From Thermosynechococcus sp. HN-54 (GTDB lineage Bacteria; Cyanobacteriota; Cyanobacteriia; Thermosynechococcales; Thermosynechococcaceae), in the NCBI RefSeq assembly GCF_023650955.1, contig NZ_CP098039.1, forward strand, positions 372,001-436,000: a DNA stretch of 64,000 bases, read 5' to 3'. A program made the translations under genes and the position numbers. Positions 1 to 9,129 of this stretch are shown one piece after another. The notes beneath the pieces were generated by a model. That model was not told the DNA's origin. It worked only from the letters and a program-made list of their open reading frames with translations, and searched no databases. The stretch's first letter is position 1. Each line of letters starts with the position of its first letter.

Positions 1-1
1 G

Positions 2-622
2 GAACACCTGCGGGGGGAGGGTGCTGAAGCCTTGCAGTTATTCTATGAAGCCTCCCAAAATCCAGAGATTCCCGATCGCATAGCGGTTGTCTTTCCCGGC
101 GGTGGTGGCCACTGGTTAGTTGAGGTGGTGAAGTCCACGGGGTGTGACTATTGGCGGAGCCGCTGGCGGTGGAGTGAACGCGACCAACACTGGGAGGTAG
201 CCTATGGGCGTATTCTCTGCAATCATCCCCGCTTAGCTTCGCCAATGAGAACCACTCGCCCAGAAACTATCCACGCAGAGTTGCTGACCCACCTCGACCG
301 AATGACTGAGTTTGCGGCTAACCATGACCAAGAGACCTTTGCCCGCACCTTTGACCTTGCCCGACAAATGCTGAGCAGCCGTGGTTCTCTCACTGAGGCG
401 GAAACGCCTTGGCCAGTGAGTCGCTTAGCCGAAATTTGCCAACAACTCCTGAGTGCTGTAGAGGTGGCTTGGGTCTTTGGCGGCATGGGGTCGTGGAATG
501 ATTTGACCTTTAGCGGTGACAGCCAAACGGAATACGAAACCCTATCGGATACCCTCTATCAGTTACTGAATACTGCCATTGTCGTCGCTGTTAATTCCAG
601 CGCGATCGTACCCATTTCCTGA
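2..622 (+). CDS. hypothetical protein, 5' end outside window
   Basis: The reading frame is open from the first bases of the window to a TGA at 620-622, so this is the C-terminal part (about 206 residues) of a longer protein and the true start lies upstream. A TTG at 32 is in frame but the frame continues before it, so I do not use it as the start. The protein is soluble, rich in Trp and Arg near its visible N-terminus (a WRSRWRW stretch) and carries an alpha-helical C-terminal half. I see no motif that gives a function. It is followed 28 bases later by a membrane protein on the same strand, so the two may be co-transcribed. Confidence 0.6.
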   Translation, partial: EHLRGEGAEALQLFYEASQNPEIPDRIAVVFPGGGGHWLVEVVKSTGCDYWRSRWRWSERDQHWEVAYGRILCNHPRLASPMRTTRPETIHAELLTHLDRMTEFAANHDQETFARTFDLARQMLSSRGSLTEAETPWPVSRLAEICQQLLSAVEVAWVFGGMGSWNDLTFSGDSQTEYETLSDTLYQLLNTAIVVAVNSSAIVPIS

Positions 623-650
623 AACTCATCGTCGTACAGGGAGTATTTTC

Positions 651-1043
651 ATGGCCTCTCATCGTTCACTCCTGTTGCTGCTATTACTCCTCCTCCTTGG
701 GGCGCTAGGGCTGACCTTGATTGCCCATTGGCGGCGCATCTCCCTCTGGAGCTATTGGGCTGTGCCCTTGGGAGCTATCCTGCCTTGGCTACTGGTGACT
801 GCGCTGCTCCTTTTTAGGATTAGCTTCATCCAAGATGCCGATACCAAACAGGCAGCGATCATGACCCTGCTCTTCCCCATCCTAGGGAGTATGGGCTGTT
901 TCCTGCTGAGCCTTGTGATCAGTCTATTCATTGATCCTACGGTGACGGCAACGAGTCGTTTTATCTCGTCCTTTGTAATTTCTGGGGGTGCAGGGGTGGT
1001 TTTTCTATCTCCTGTGTTGTACGCCGTCTTTACTGCTGAATAG
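651..1043 (+). CDS. small multi-pass membrane protein
   Basis: Encodes about 130 residues with four hydrophobic stretches: a Leu run right after the first few residues, one around 30-50, one around 70-95 and one around 105-128. The ATG at 651 is chosen because a GGGAG ribosome-binding site lies just upstream; the frame is open further upstream but that part overlaps the previous gene. No known family is recognised. It sits between an unknown gene and the kinase-TIR-AAA gene, all on the plus strand, and may be part of the same transcript. Function unknown; inner-membrane location is inferred from hydrophobicity only. Confidence 0.6.
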   Translation: MASHRSLLLLLLLLLLGALGLTLIAHWRRISLWSYWAVPLGAILPWLLVTALLLFRISFIQDADTKQAAIMTLLFPILGSMGCFLLSLVISLFIDPTVTATSRFISSFVISGGAGVVFLSPVLYAVFTAE

Positions 1044-1127
1044 CCACTGGGGACACTGTCATGGTGGAGCAGGGAAGGGCTGTGTCAAGATATATCAACG
1101 AGGAGAAGCCGGTAAAAGACAATTATC

Positions 1128-3722
1128 ATGATTGGGAAAACCCTTGGCGGGCGCTATAAACTCATTCGAGTCTTGGGGGCTGGGAACTTTGGCCAAACGT
1201 TTCTTGCTGAGGATGTTCACCGTCCCATTCGTGCCAAGTGTGTGGTTAAGTACCTGCGCCCCGCCCGTACGGATGCGGCCTTTCTCCCTTTGGCGCGATC
1301 GCTCTTTCAGCGGGAAGCACAAATTCTGGAGCGGCTGGGCACTCACGAGCAAATCCCCCGCCTCCTTGCCTACTTTGAGGAAGACAACGAATTCTACCTT
1401 GTTCAAGATTTCATTGAGGGTCAAGTCCTACGGCAGGAATTGTTGCCGGGCTGTGGGTGGTCAGAGGCACGGGTGATTGAGTTGCTCCAAGATGCCCTTG
1501 GCATTCTCGCCTTTGTGCATCAGTGTGGTGTGATCCACCGCGATATTAAACCCGATAACTTGATTCGTCGCCAATCGGATCATCGTTTAGTGCTGATTGA
1601 TTTCGGTGCTGTGAAGGAGATGGGGGTCTCCATTGGCGGTGGTACCTTGGTGGGAGATACGAATCCGCAGACAATCGCCATTGGTACACCGGGGTATATG
1701 GCACCAGAGCAGGCCCAAGGGCGTCCCCGCCCGGCCAGTGATCTCTATTCCCTAGGGATGGTAGCTGTACAGGCATTGACGGGGTTGAGTCCCCTGCAAC
1801 TCACCCAAGACCCTTACGGCTGTTGGTGTTGGCAAGCCGCTCAACCAGTGAGCGATCGCCTAGTGCAGTTTGTCAATAAGCTGATCCATCCTTCCCCCTA
1901 CGAACGGTTTGCCACCGCTGCTGATGCCCTTGCCAGTCTGCAACAGGTGGAAGTCCCCAAATCTTTCTGGTTTCGCTTGGGTCAATTCCTAAAAACCCCT
2001 GTTCAAGACCTCTGGCGATCGCCAAAGGCAGGTGAGGGTGTTTCTCCAGTGCCCTCCAGTTCGCTACCCCCTGTTTCCACGCTGCCCCCGCAAGCCACCG
2101 AACCCAAACTGGTGTCCTCTCCACCGGCAGCCACTGCTGCTCTTCCCAACCAGGGTCGCCATGTTTTTATCAGTCACTCCAGTGACGGCACCGATTTGCA
2201 GTTGGCCACTGCCCTCCAAGAGGCACTACAAAAAGCAGGTCACCAACCCTTTATGGCCAGTCAAAGTATTCGCTTGGGGGAGGCCTGGGCACAGCGGATT
2301 GATCAGGAACTGAAGCGGTGTGATTTCTTTGTCCTTTTGCTCTCGCAGACAGCGGCGCAAAGTGAAATGGTGCTTGAGGAAGTCCGCACCGTCAAACAGT
2401 TGCAAGCCCAACGAGGCGATCGCCGTCCTTTTATCTTGCCTGTACGGGTCAATTTTCCGCTGGATATGCCTTTGAACTATGAGTTGCGGGGGTATCTGCA
2501 TCGGCTACAACAGCGCTTCTGGCGATCGCCAGCAGACACCGACACCCTACTGCAAGAGATTCTCGACTTGGTGAATGCGACCACTGCCCCCATGGCCACC
2601 AGTAGCGATGCCGCCCAAGAAACTATTGCTGAATCCGCTCAAACGGGCACATTGGTGGGTGATGGTGCCCCAGTTCCTGTGGCTGAGCCAGAACTCCCCG
2701 AAGGGCAAGTGGAAGTGGCCTCGGCATTTTATATTGAGCGACCCCCCATTGAGCAACGCTGTCGCGAAACCCTCTTGCAACCCGGCTCCCTGATTCGCAT
2801 CAAAGCCCCCCGCCAAATGGGCAAAACCTCACTCATGGCACGACTGCTGTACCGCGCGACCCAAGAGGGTTATGGCACCGTTCCCCTCAGTTTCCAACTG
2901 GCGGATGCCCAAGTCTTCAGTGATTTGGAAAAACTCCTGCGCTGGCTCTGTGCCAGTGTCGGGCGGCGACTGGGGTTAGAAAACCGCCTCAATGACTATT
3001 GGGATGACATCTTTGGCAGTAAGTATAACTGCACCGCCTACTTTGAGGAGTATCTCTTACCCAATTGTCAAAAAGCGGGGACGCAATTTGAGGGTCGTCC
3101 CCTTGTCTTAGGTCTTGATGAAGTGGATCGGGTTTTTGAATATCCAGAAGTGGCCAGTGACTTCTTTGGGCTATTGCGGGCATGGCACGAGGAGGGTAAA
3201 AACCGCGATATTTGGCGCAACTTACGCTTAATCGTCGTTCACGGCACTGAGGTTTACATTCCCTTGGACATCAACCAGTCGCCCTTCAACGTTGGTTTAG
3301 CCGTCGACCTTCCCGAATTTAATCAAGAACAAATTGCCGAGTTGTGTCGCCTCCATGGTCTCGCCCTTTCAGAAGCGCAGCTCCAAGAACTTCAGCACTT
3401 GGTGGGGGGGCATCCCTATCTGATTCGCCTCAGCCTGTACCATCTCGCCCGCCAAGACCTGACATGGCAGGAATTAATTACTAATGCGGCTTCAGAGACA
3501 GGGTTATATCGCGATCACCTGCGGCGACAGTGGTGGCATCTTCAGCAGCAGGCGGAACTGCTGCCGGCTTTTCGGGACATTCTGCAGGCGGAGGGTGGCA
3601 GGGTCGTGGATAGCACCCTTGGCTTTAAGCTCCACAGTTTGGGACTGATTACCCTAGAGGGGAACCTCGCTCAGGTACGCTGTGATCTTTACCGCCGCTA
3701 CTTTGGCGATCGCCTGCATTAG
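1128..3722 (+). CDS. Ser/Thr protein kinase - TIR - AAA-like ATPase fusion
   Basis: An 864-residue three-module protein. Residues about 10-270 form a Hanks-type kinase with a glycine loop GAGNFG (17-22), Lys41, catalytic HRDIKPDN (137-144), DFG (158-160) and an APE motif (192-194), so it looks active. A Pro/Ser-rich linker (about 300-340) leads to a TIR domain (about 343-480) starting HVFISHSS; a Glu in LEEV (417/418) is at the place of the TIR catalytic Glu. Residues about 530-860 form an AAA-like NTPase with P-loop APRQMGKTS (560-568) and a Walker B region LGLDEVDRVF. TIR domains fused to NTPases often act as NADases or scaffolds in bacterial immunity; linking one to an active kinase suggests a phosphorylation-controlled sensor. 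That role is an inference. The next plus-strand gene encodes an RsbW-like ATPase. Confidence 0.88.
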   Translation: MIGKTLGGRYKLIRVLGAGNFGQTFLAEDVHRPIRAKCVVKYLRPARTDAAFLPLARSLFQREAQILERLGTHEQIPRLLAYFEEDNEFYLVQDFIEGQVLRQELLPGCGWSEARVIELLQDALGILAFVHQCGVIHRDIKPDNLIRRQSDHRLVLIDFGAVKEMGVSIGGGTLVGDTNPQTIAIGTPGYMAPEQAQGRPRPASDLYSLGMVAVQALTGLSPLQLTQDPYGCWCWQAAQPVSDRLVQFVNKLIHPSPYERFATAADALASLQQVEVPKSFWFRLGQFLKTPVQDLWRSPKAGEGVSPVPSSSLPPVSTLPPQATEPKLVSSPPAATAALPNQGRHVFISHSSDGTDLQLATALQEALQKAGHQPFMASQSIRLGEAWAQRIDQELKRCDFFVLLLSQTAAQSEMVLEEVRTVKQLQAQRGDRRPFILPVRVNFPLDMPLNYELRGYLHRLQQRFWRSPADTDTLLQEILDLVNATTAPMATSSDAAQETIAESAQTGTLVGDGAPVPVAEPELPEGQVEVASAFYIERPPIEQRCRETLLQPGSLIRIKAPRQMGKTSLMARLLYRATQEGYGTVPLSFQLADAQVFSDLEKLLRWLCASVGRRLGLENRLNDYWDDIFGSKYNCTAYFEEYLLPNCQKAGTQFEGRPLVLGLDEVDRVFEYPEVASDFFGLLRAWHEEGKNRDIWRNLRLIVVHGTEVYIPLDINQSPFNVGLAVDLPEFNQEQIAELCRLHGLALSEAQLQELQHLVGGHPYLIRLSLYHLARQDLTWQELITNAASETGLYRDHLRRQWWHLQQQAELLPAFRDILQAEGGRVVDSTLGFKLHSLGLITLEGNLAQVRCDLYRRYFGDRLH

Positions 3723-3875
3723 TCTCTCCACCATGGGCAGGGCAGGCAGCGGTTGTGCTGGCCACGACTCCCTTGCTAAGCTAAAGGAGGAGGGGTTCGG
3801 TTATCCGCCAATGACTTTCACCAGTCTCGGATCTGCATCCCAGTGCCCAGTGATGTTTCGCGGGTTGTGCCGTCT

Positions 3876-4313
3876 ATGACGTTAATGTACGTTGCGCCTC
3901 AATGGCAGACCCTAACATTTCCCTCGACGCTTTTTCTACAACCGATTCTAGAGATTCTACTCACTGATCTTCCTCCCGAGTACAAAGATGAGATTCGGCT
4001 GGGTCTCCAAGAAGCCCTTGTGAATGCTGCTCGCCACGGCAATCAACTCAATCCCGAAAAACTTGTTTTTGTGCGCTACACCATCTTCCCGGATGAATGC
4101 TGGTGGGTCATTACGGATCAGGGGGAGGGCTTTTCCCCCCCCAGTAACGTTTCTGAAACTGCCGATGAGCTATTACCTGCCGCCGACTGTGAATGTGGTC
4201 GCGGCTTATTTTTGATCTATGCCATTTTTGATGAGGTGTACTGGAACGCTAAAGGTACAGAAGTGAGCCTGTGCAAGTATCTTACGCCAACGCATCATAG
4301 CCGCTTTAGCTAA
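3876..4313 (+). CDS. RsbW-like ATP-binding (HATPase_c_2) regulatory protein
   Basis: About 145 residues with the anti-sigma-factor kinase fold. The N-box is seen in EALVNAARHGN, the G1 box in DQGEGF and a G2-like CGRGLFLI near the C-terminus. Proteins of this type bind ATP and act on STAS antagonists or sigma factors in partner-switching systems. ATG at 3876 is preferred; a second in-frame ATG lies at 3885 and a GTG at 3843, and none has a clear ribosome-binding site. Its stop overlaps the stop of the convergent ilvE gene by 4 bases. No STAS partner is adjacent, but a REC-PP2C phosphatase gene of the RsbU type lies at 40.9-42.1 kb. Target unknown. Confidence 0.8.
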   Translation: MTLMYVAPQWQTLTFPSTLFLQPILEILLTDLPPEYKDEIRLGLQEALVNAARHGNQLNPEKLVFVRYTIFPDECWWVITDQGEGFSPPSNVSETADELLPAADCECGRGLFLIYAIFDEVYWNAKGTEVSLCKYLTPTHHSRFS

Positions 4314-5221
4314 AGGGGAATCACATCAATCCAGTGGCGATACTGCGGCTCGCGGCCTTCAACAATGGCCTGTAATTGCTGTTGCAGTTGGCGCGTCAGG
4401 GGGCGATCGCTGGGCAGGGTGTACGTTTCAATGCGACTCACCGGCACAATTCGCGCAGCCGTGCCGGTTAAAAAGACCTCATCAGCAATCAACAGTTCCG
4501 TGCGATCCACAGGCCGCTCAATGACTTTGACACCAGCCGCTTGCGCTAGCTCAATGACACTGCGACGGGTAATCCCCTCCAGAATGTCTTGATCCACACT
4601 AGGGGTTACCAGTTGCCCTTCCCGCACCAAAAAAAGGTTCATTCCCGACGCTTCGCAGACTTTCCCCTGTTCATTAAGGAGAATCGCTTCATCAAAGCCA
4701 GAGCAGACCGCTTCTGTTTTGGCCAGTGCAGAGACAATATAAGAGGTGGTCAACTTGCCCCGTAGGGGAAAGGAGCGATCGCACTGCCGCTGCCAAGAAC
4801 TAATGCGACAGGTGACGCCTGCAGCCGAGAGGTAATCCCCAAGGGGCATGCCGTAAATGAGAAAATCCTTTTCAATATCATGGAGCCGTGGCGCAATGCC
4901 TAGCCCAGAGGTATAGACCAAAGGCCGAATGTAGAAGGGCACGGTTGGTTGGTTTTTTTGCACCCATGCAATAATTTTCGACTTAATCTCGCTAGTGGGC
5001 AATTCATAGCCCAGATAGTGGGCGCTGCGACTGAGGCGACGACAGTGATCCTCAAGACGGAAGAGGAGAATTTCCTTGGCGTTCGCCGGATTGGGGAGAC
5101 CGCGCAAGCCACCTAGGGCAGCGGTTCCGTAGTGAAGGGCATGGGTGGCCACAGAAATTTTGGCCTCTTCAAAGGGCACAAATTGACCGTTGAGATAGGC
5201 GTAGGGGAGAAAGTCACTCAT
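4310..5221 (-). CDS. ilvE: branched-chain amino acid aminotransferase (class IV)
   Basis: 303 residues, the usual length for a class IV PLP-dependent aminotransferase. It transfers the amino group between glutamate and the 2-oxo acids of Leu, Ile and Val, the last step of their synthesis. The N-terminus (YLNGQFVPFEEAKISV) and the TALGGLRG-like segment are typical, the PLP lysine is in RGKLTTSY, and the C-terminal half contains EGITRRSV and FLTGTAA, both family hallmarks. D-amino acid transaminase and aminodeoxychorismate lyase share the fold, but the length and RGKLTTSY region favour IlvE. Monocistronic in appearance; its 3' end overlaps the HATPase gene by 4 bases. Confidence 0.9.
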   Translation of the reverse strand: MSDFLPYAYLNGQFVPFEEAKISVATHALHYGTAALGGLRGLPNPANAKEILLFRLEDHCRRLSRSAHYLGYELPTSEIKSKIIAWVQKNQPTVPFYIRPLVYTSGLGIAPRLHDIEKDFLIYGMPLGDYLSAAGVTCRISSWQRQCDRSFPLRGKLTTSYIVSALAKTEAVCSGFDEAILLNEQGKVCEASGMNLFLVREGQLVTPSVDQDILEGITRRSVIELAQAAGVKVIERPVDRTELLIADEVFLTGTAARIVPVSRIETYTLPSDRPLTRQLQQQLQAIVEGREPQYRHWIDVIPL

Positions 5222-5313
5222 GCGTCAATGGGAAGCGTTGACAAAAGACAGATGAAACCGAAGATAAGCTGCAATCTCAATAGTCTAACATTTTGGCTTG
5301 ACGCTCAAAGAAA

Positions 5314-6324
5314 CTAGGGCAATGGCTCCTCTGAGGTAACTTCTTCAATGCTAGACACCTGTAGCACTAAACGAAAAGGGCGATTCATCTGTTGTTGGAT
5401 AAACTCTTCCATGAGTGCCACTTGTTTTGGGGTCACAGGCTCGCGGGCACGCACATTCACCCGAATTACGGGTGGGTTACTGACCCAATTCGTCTCCATG
5501 CCCAATAAGTCAAGACGCTGAAATGTCAGCGTTCCTCGAGTGAGTGCCTCCCGTACTTGCTGTTGCAGCCGCGCTTGTTCAATGAGCCGACTAAAGCTAA
5601 TGGCGAGGGGAATCACCAACAGACCCGTGAGGGCAGCAGCAATGGTAAGAGGACGACGCCCTTGGTGCAAGGGGATATAGCCAACAATGACAAAAACTAC
5701 CATGCAGGCCAGCGTAATTCCCAACAGGTTGGTGAGATAGAGCAGCGTTGCCCCCACACTCAGACTCGTATTCAACTGCGCTATGCCGAGACCCACTGTG
5801 CAAACGGGGGGCATGAGGGCAACGGCGATCGCTGTCCCTGCCAACGTGTTTGAGACACGGGGTTCCGCTACTGCATAGGCACTCACTGCACCGGCTGCCA
5901 CCGCAATACCCAAGTCCAGCAGATTGGGCTGCGAGCGTGCCATGATCTCACTGCCATAGACCTCAAGACCCACCATGACGCCGATTGTCCAAGACATGCC
6001 AATGGCCATGAGGGTACCCACAATTAGAGCAGTTGCGGCCTCACGAAACATCTTAAATTCGCCAATGAGAGCGGCTAAGGCCAAGCCGCGAATCGGCAGC
6101 ATCAGCGGTGCAATCACCATCGCGCCAATAATCACAGCCGCACTATTGGACAGCAAGCCAAAGGTGGCGATCGCGCAGGAGCTAATAATCAAAATAATGT
6201 AGGGGACACTCAGGCAAGATTCAGCATAGAGAATTTGAATCAGTTGATTGAGACTTTCCGTCGTGCGGCGATGGTAGCGGAAGGCTTGAACCTGATGCAG
6301 CCAATGGACAAGGAGTTGTTTCAT
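5314..6324 (-). CDS. DUF389 integral membrane protein
   Basis: 336 residues. After a cytoplasmic N-terminal helix, about six hydrophobic segments occupy residues 35-250, including the small-residue-rich IIGAMVIAPLMLPI segment that marks DUF389 proteins. The C-terminal 85 residues are soluble and alpha/beta in character. The family is widespread in cyanobacteria; its transport substrate is unknown. It lies 47 bases downstream of the MEKHLA gene on the same strand and could be the end of that operon. Function cannot be assigned beyond membrane protein. Confidence 0.8.
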   Translation of the reverse strand: MKQLLVHWLHQVQAFRYHRRTTESLNQLIQILYAESCLSVPYIILIISSCAIATFGLLSNSAAVIIGAMVIAPLMLPIRGLALAALIGEFKMFREAATALIVGTLMAIGMSWTIGVMVGLEVYGSEIMARSQPNLLDLGIAVAAGAVSAYAVAEPRVSNTLAGTAIAVALMPPVCTVGLGIAQLNTSLSVGATLLYLTNLLGITLACMVVFVIVGYIPLHQGRRPLTIAAALTGLLVIPLAISFSRLIEQARLQQQVREALTRGTLTFQRLDLLGMETNWVSNPPVIRVNVRAREPVTPKQVALMEEFIQQQMNRPFRLVLQVSSIEEVTSEEPLP

Positions 6325-6371
6325 GAACTATGCGCCCAAATCAGTAGAAAGCAGGATCGGTTAGATCAATC

Positions 6372-6836
6372 CTACAGGAACTGCCACTGGTCAAAGGTCG
6401 CTGCTTGCCCCACTGGAGTGCCCGCTTCATCCAAAACGGTCCAAATCCACGCATTTTCAATGCGAAACCGCCGTCCCGTGCGGGAGATACGAACGCCGCT
6501 ATAGTTATTGGCATAGCCTTGGCGGGCTGCTTGGGCAAGGAGGTGTGCTCGTTCGGCCTGAGCCATGGGTTCCGCTGTGAGCCGTGAAGGAAGCTGCACG
6601 AATTCTGACCAAGAGAGTTCCCACAGGGTGAGGGCGGCTTGGTTGCCATAGTTGAGGATTGGGTCAGCCTCACACCCATGGGAGAGAACGGGCTGTGACC
6701 AGTGAAACAATTGCTGCGCTAATCTCCCCTCATCCTGAGCAGGATTAGGTAGGAGCGATCGCCCCGTCCAATGCTGAAAGCTGGCACAAATTCGTCGTGC
6801 CTGTTGAATTGCCCTAGGTTCTAACCAAAATTCCAT
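6372..6836 (-). CDS. MEKHLA domain protein
   Basis: 154 residues consistent with the MEKHLA domain, a PAS-related domain found in cyanobacteria and at the C-terminus of plant HD-ZIP III proteins. Visible signs are the NYGNQAALTLWELSW segment (a PAS-like core) and the C-terminal strand pair ending in FDQWQFL. It probably senses a small molecule or protein partner; no ligand is known from the sequence. Its start codon lies 3 bases after the stop of the upstream aminotransferase gene, so translation is very likely coupled and the two proteins may act together. Confidence 0.8.
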   Translation of the reverse strand: MEFWLEPRAIQQARRICASFQHWTGRSLLPNPAQDEGRLAQQLFHWSQPVLSHGCEADPILNYGNQAALTLWELSWSEFVQLPSRLTAEPMAQAERAHLLAQAARQGYANNYSGVRISRTGRRFRIENAWIWTVLDEAGTPVGQAATFDQWQFL

Positions 6837-6839
6837 GGC

Positions 6840-7994
6840 CTAGGCCGTGGTCAATACGCGACTGGCAGCTGCCACCCCCGCGCCGGGACTAAAGTTGGTG
6901 TATCCCAATTCGCCAAGCACCACTTCAAGGGCACTCACTGCCGCTAAAATATCGCGATCGCTCACAAAACCCAAGTGACCTAAACGGAAAATCTGTCCCT
7001 TTAGGTGATCTTGACCGCCCGCTAGGGCAATGTCAAAGCGTTTTTTCATCAGGCTGCGAATCTTTTCGGCCTCTACCCCTTGGGGTGCCACCGCCGTAAT
7101 GGCGGGACTGGCGCAGTGATCCGGCGCATAAAGGGGCAAGTTCAATGCCTTCATCGCTGCACGGGTCGCCTGCATCAAGCGATGGTGACGCGCAAAGATA
7201 TTCTCCAAGCCCTCCGCTTGCATCATCTCCAGTGCTGTTTTCAGGGCAAAGAAGAGATTCACTGGTGGCGTAAAGGGCGTTGTGTTCTTGGCGGCATCTT
7301 TGCGGTATTTCCCTAGGTCAAGATAGAACTTCGGCAGCGTGGCTGTCTTATAGGCTTCCCATGCCTTGGCACTGACACTGACAAAAGCCAACCCCGGCGG
7401 AATCATATACCCCTTTTGGGAACCAGAACCAACCACATCTAGTCCCCACTCATCAACGGGCACGTTCACTGCACCGAGACTGGTGACCGCATCCACAATG
7501 ATCAGGGCTTGACCATGGGCTTTGACATGGCGGCTGATTGCCTCTAAATCGTTAATGACGCCCGTTGAGGTTTCACTGTGGGTGATGATTACTGCCTTGA
7601 TGGTTTTAGCGGTGTCTGCCTCCAAAGCGGCTTTGAAGTCATCGGGGTTGAGAGGTTGTCCCCAAGGGGCAGTAATACGCTCGGTTTTGAGGCTGTAGGC
7701 ATCGCACACTTCCCCCCAGCGATCGCCAAACTTACCGTTACAGCCCACAAGGACGCGATCGCCCGCACTGAGAAAGTTAATGATCCCGGCTTCCATTGCC
7801 CCTGTGCCACTGGCGGTCAAAATCAGCACATCATTCGTAGTCTGATGCAGCCATTTCAACCCTGCCATCACCGCTGCCATGATCTCACTAAAGTCACCGC
7901 TGCGATGGCCAATGGGATGTTTGCTGAGGGATAGCAGAACCGACTCCGGCACCGGCGTAGGACCCGGAATCATTAACATCGATTTATCTTGCAT
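6840..7994 (-). CDS. class V aminotransferase (serine/alanine-glyoxylate type)
   Basis: 384 residues of the PLP-dependent class V family. The opening MLMIPGPTPVPESVL, the GSGSQKGYMIPPG segment carrying the Schiff-base lysine, and the VDAVTSLGA cofactor-binding segment place it with serine- or alanine-glyoxylate aminotransferases, which act in photorespiratory glycolate metabolism. Cyanobacterial homologues have long been called soluble hydrogenase 42-kDa subunit, a label not supported by this sequence, which has no metal-binding cysteine motif. It sits 34 bases downstream of gap2 and 3 bases upstream of the MEKHLA gene, suggesting a carbon-metabolism operon. Confidence 0.88.
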   Translation of the reverse strand: MQDKSMLMIPGPTPVPESVLLSLSKHPIGHRSGDFSEIMAAVMAGLKWLHQTTNDVLILTASGTGAMEAGIINFLSAGDRVLVGCNGKFGDRWGEVCDAYSLKTERITAPWGQPLNPDDFKAALEADTAKTIKAVIITHSETSTGVINDLEAISRHVKAHGQALIIVDAVTSLGAVNVPVDEWGLDVVGSGSQKGYMIPPGLAFVSVSAKAWEAYKTATLPKFYLDLGKYRKDAAKNTTPFTPPVNLFFALKTALEMMQAEGLENIFARHHRLMQATRAAMKALNLPLYAPDHCASPAITAVAPQGVEAEKIRSLMKKRFDIALAGGQDHLKGQIFRLGHLGFVSDRDILAAVSALEVVLGELGYTNFSPGAGVAAASRVLTTA

Positions 7995-8028
7995 CGTGAG
8001 TTGCGAACCAATCCTTAAAATGAAACGA

Positions 8029-9042
8029 CTAAGCCCAGTGAGCGGCCATGTGCTCTGCCAAGTCTAGGACCCGCTGGCTATAGCCCCACTCGTTATCGTA
8101 CCAAGCCACCACTTTCACCAGATTGCCCCCCATCACCATCGTGAGGGACGCATCCAAAATCGAGGAGGCGTTGTGGCCCCGATAGTCCGAAGACACCAGC
8201 TCCAGTTCGCTGTAGTGGATAATCCCCTTCATGGTGGTTTCCGAGGCTTCTTTGATCACTTGGTTGACCTGCTCAGCAATAGTGGGTTTCTCCACCTGAG
8301 CAACAAAGTCCACCACAGAAACATTGGGGGTGGGTACCCGCAGGGCAATCCCGTTCAGCTTACCTTGCAACTCGGGAATCACCAATCCAACCGCCTTAGC
8401 AGCCCCCGTGGAGGTGGGCACAATGTTCATTGCTGCTGCCCGTGCCCGCCGCAGATCGCGGTGACTGGCATCGAGTAGGCGTTGATCCCCCGTGTAGCTG
8501 TGGGTCGTCGTCATCATCCCCTGCTGAATGCCAAAGGCTTCATGAAGCACTTTGACAATAGGGGCTAAGCAGTTGGTGGTGCAACTGGCATTGCTGACGA
8601 TGTCTTCACTGGGATCGTAGGTGTGGTGATTCACCCCGACCACATACGTGGGGATATTGCCTTTGCCGGGTGCGGTGATCAGAACTTTTTTTGCACCGGC
8701 ATTGAGGTGTTTGCTCGCCCCCTCGCGGCTAGTAAAGACCCCCGTGGCTTCAATGACCAAGTCAATCCCCCAAGCGCTCCAGGGCAGATTTTCAGGGTTG
8801 CGATCGGACACACATTTAACCGCATGGCCGTCGGTATAAATGCAGTCGTCGTCAGCGCTAATTTCGGCATCGTGGAAAATGCCTAACATCGAGTCATACT
8901 TCAGCAAATGGGCATTGGTGCGGGGATCGGAGGTATCGTTGATGCCTACAATCTCTAGCTTGCTATTGGCTTTCCGCTGTAACCAGCAACGCATGAAGTT
9001 CCGACCGATGCGCCCAAAACCATTGATAGCGACTCTAACCAC
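8029..9042 (-). CDS. gap2: glyceraldehyde-3-phosphate dehydrogenase, photosynthetic type
   Basis: 337 residues, full length. It interconverts 1,3-bisphosphoglycerate and glyceraldehyde 3-phosphate; the Gap2 class uses NADPH or NADH in the Calvin cycle. The Rossmann motif NGFGRIGR (8-15) and the catalytic SCTTNC with Cys154 are intact, as is the phosphate-binding STGAAKAVG region. The NDTSD stretch (about 35-39) after the second strand fits dual NADP use. There is no CP12-like C-terminal extension. It precedes the aminotransferase and MEKHLA genes on the same strand. Confidence 0.95.
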   Translation of the reverse strand: MVRVAINGFGRIGRNFMRCWLQRKANSKLEIVGINDTSDPRTNAHLLKYDSMLGIFHDAEISADDDCIYTDGHAVKCVSDRNPENLPWSAWGIDLVIEATGVFTSREGASKHLNAGAKKVLITAPGKGNIPTYVVGVNHHTYDPSEDIVSNASCTTNCLAPIVKVLHEAFGIQQGMMTTTHSYTGDQRLLDASHRDLRRARAAAMNIVPTSTGAAKAVGLVIPELQGKLNGIALRVPTPNVSVVDFVAQVEKPTIAEQVNQVIKEASETTMKGIIHYSELELVSSDYRGHNASSILDASLTMVMGGNLVKVVAWYDNEWGYSQRVLDLAEHMAAHWA

Positions 9043-9129
9043 CTGATCCCTTCCTCTGTTTACTAACTCATTGCCAGAAATGATCTAGGAAACATTCTAA
9101 GGGGGAATGGTCATTTTATTGCGCTTTTT

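Noticed and set aside
6840-7994. Naming the aminotransferase as a soluble hydrogenase subunit
   Set aside because: The protein is a clear PLP-dependent class V aminotransferase with no metal-binding motif.
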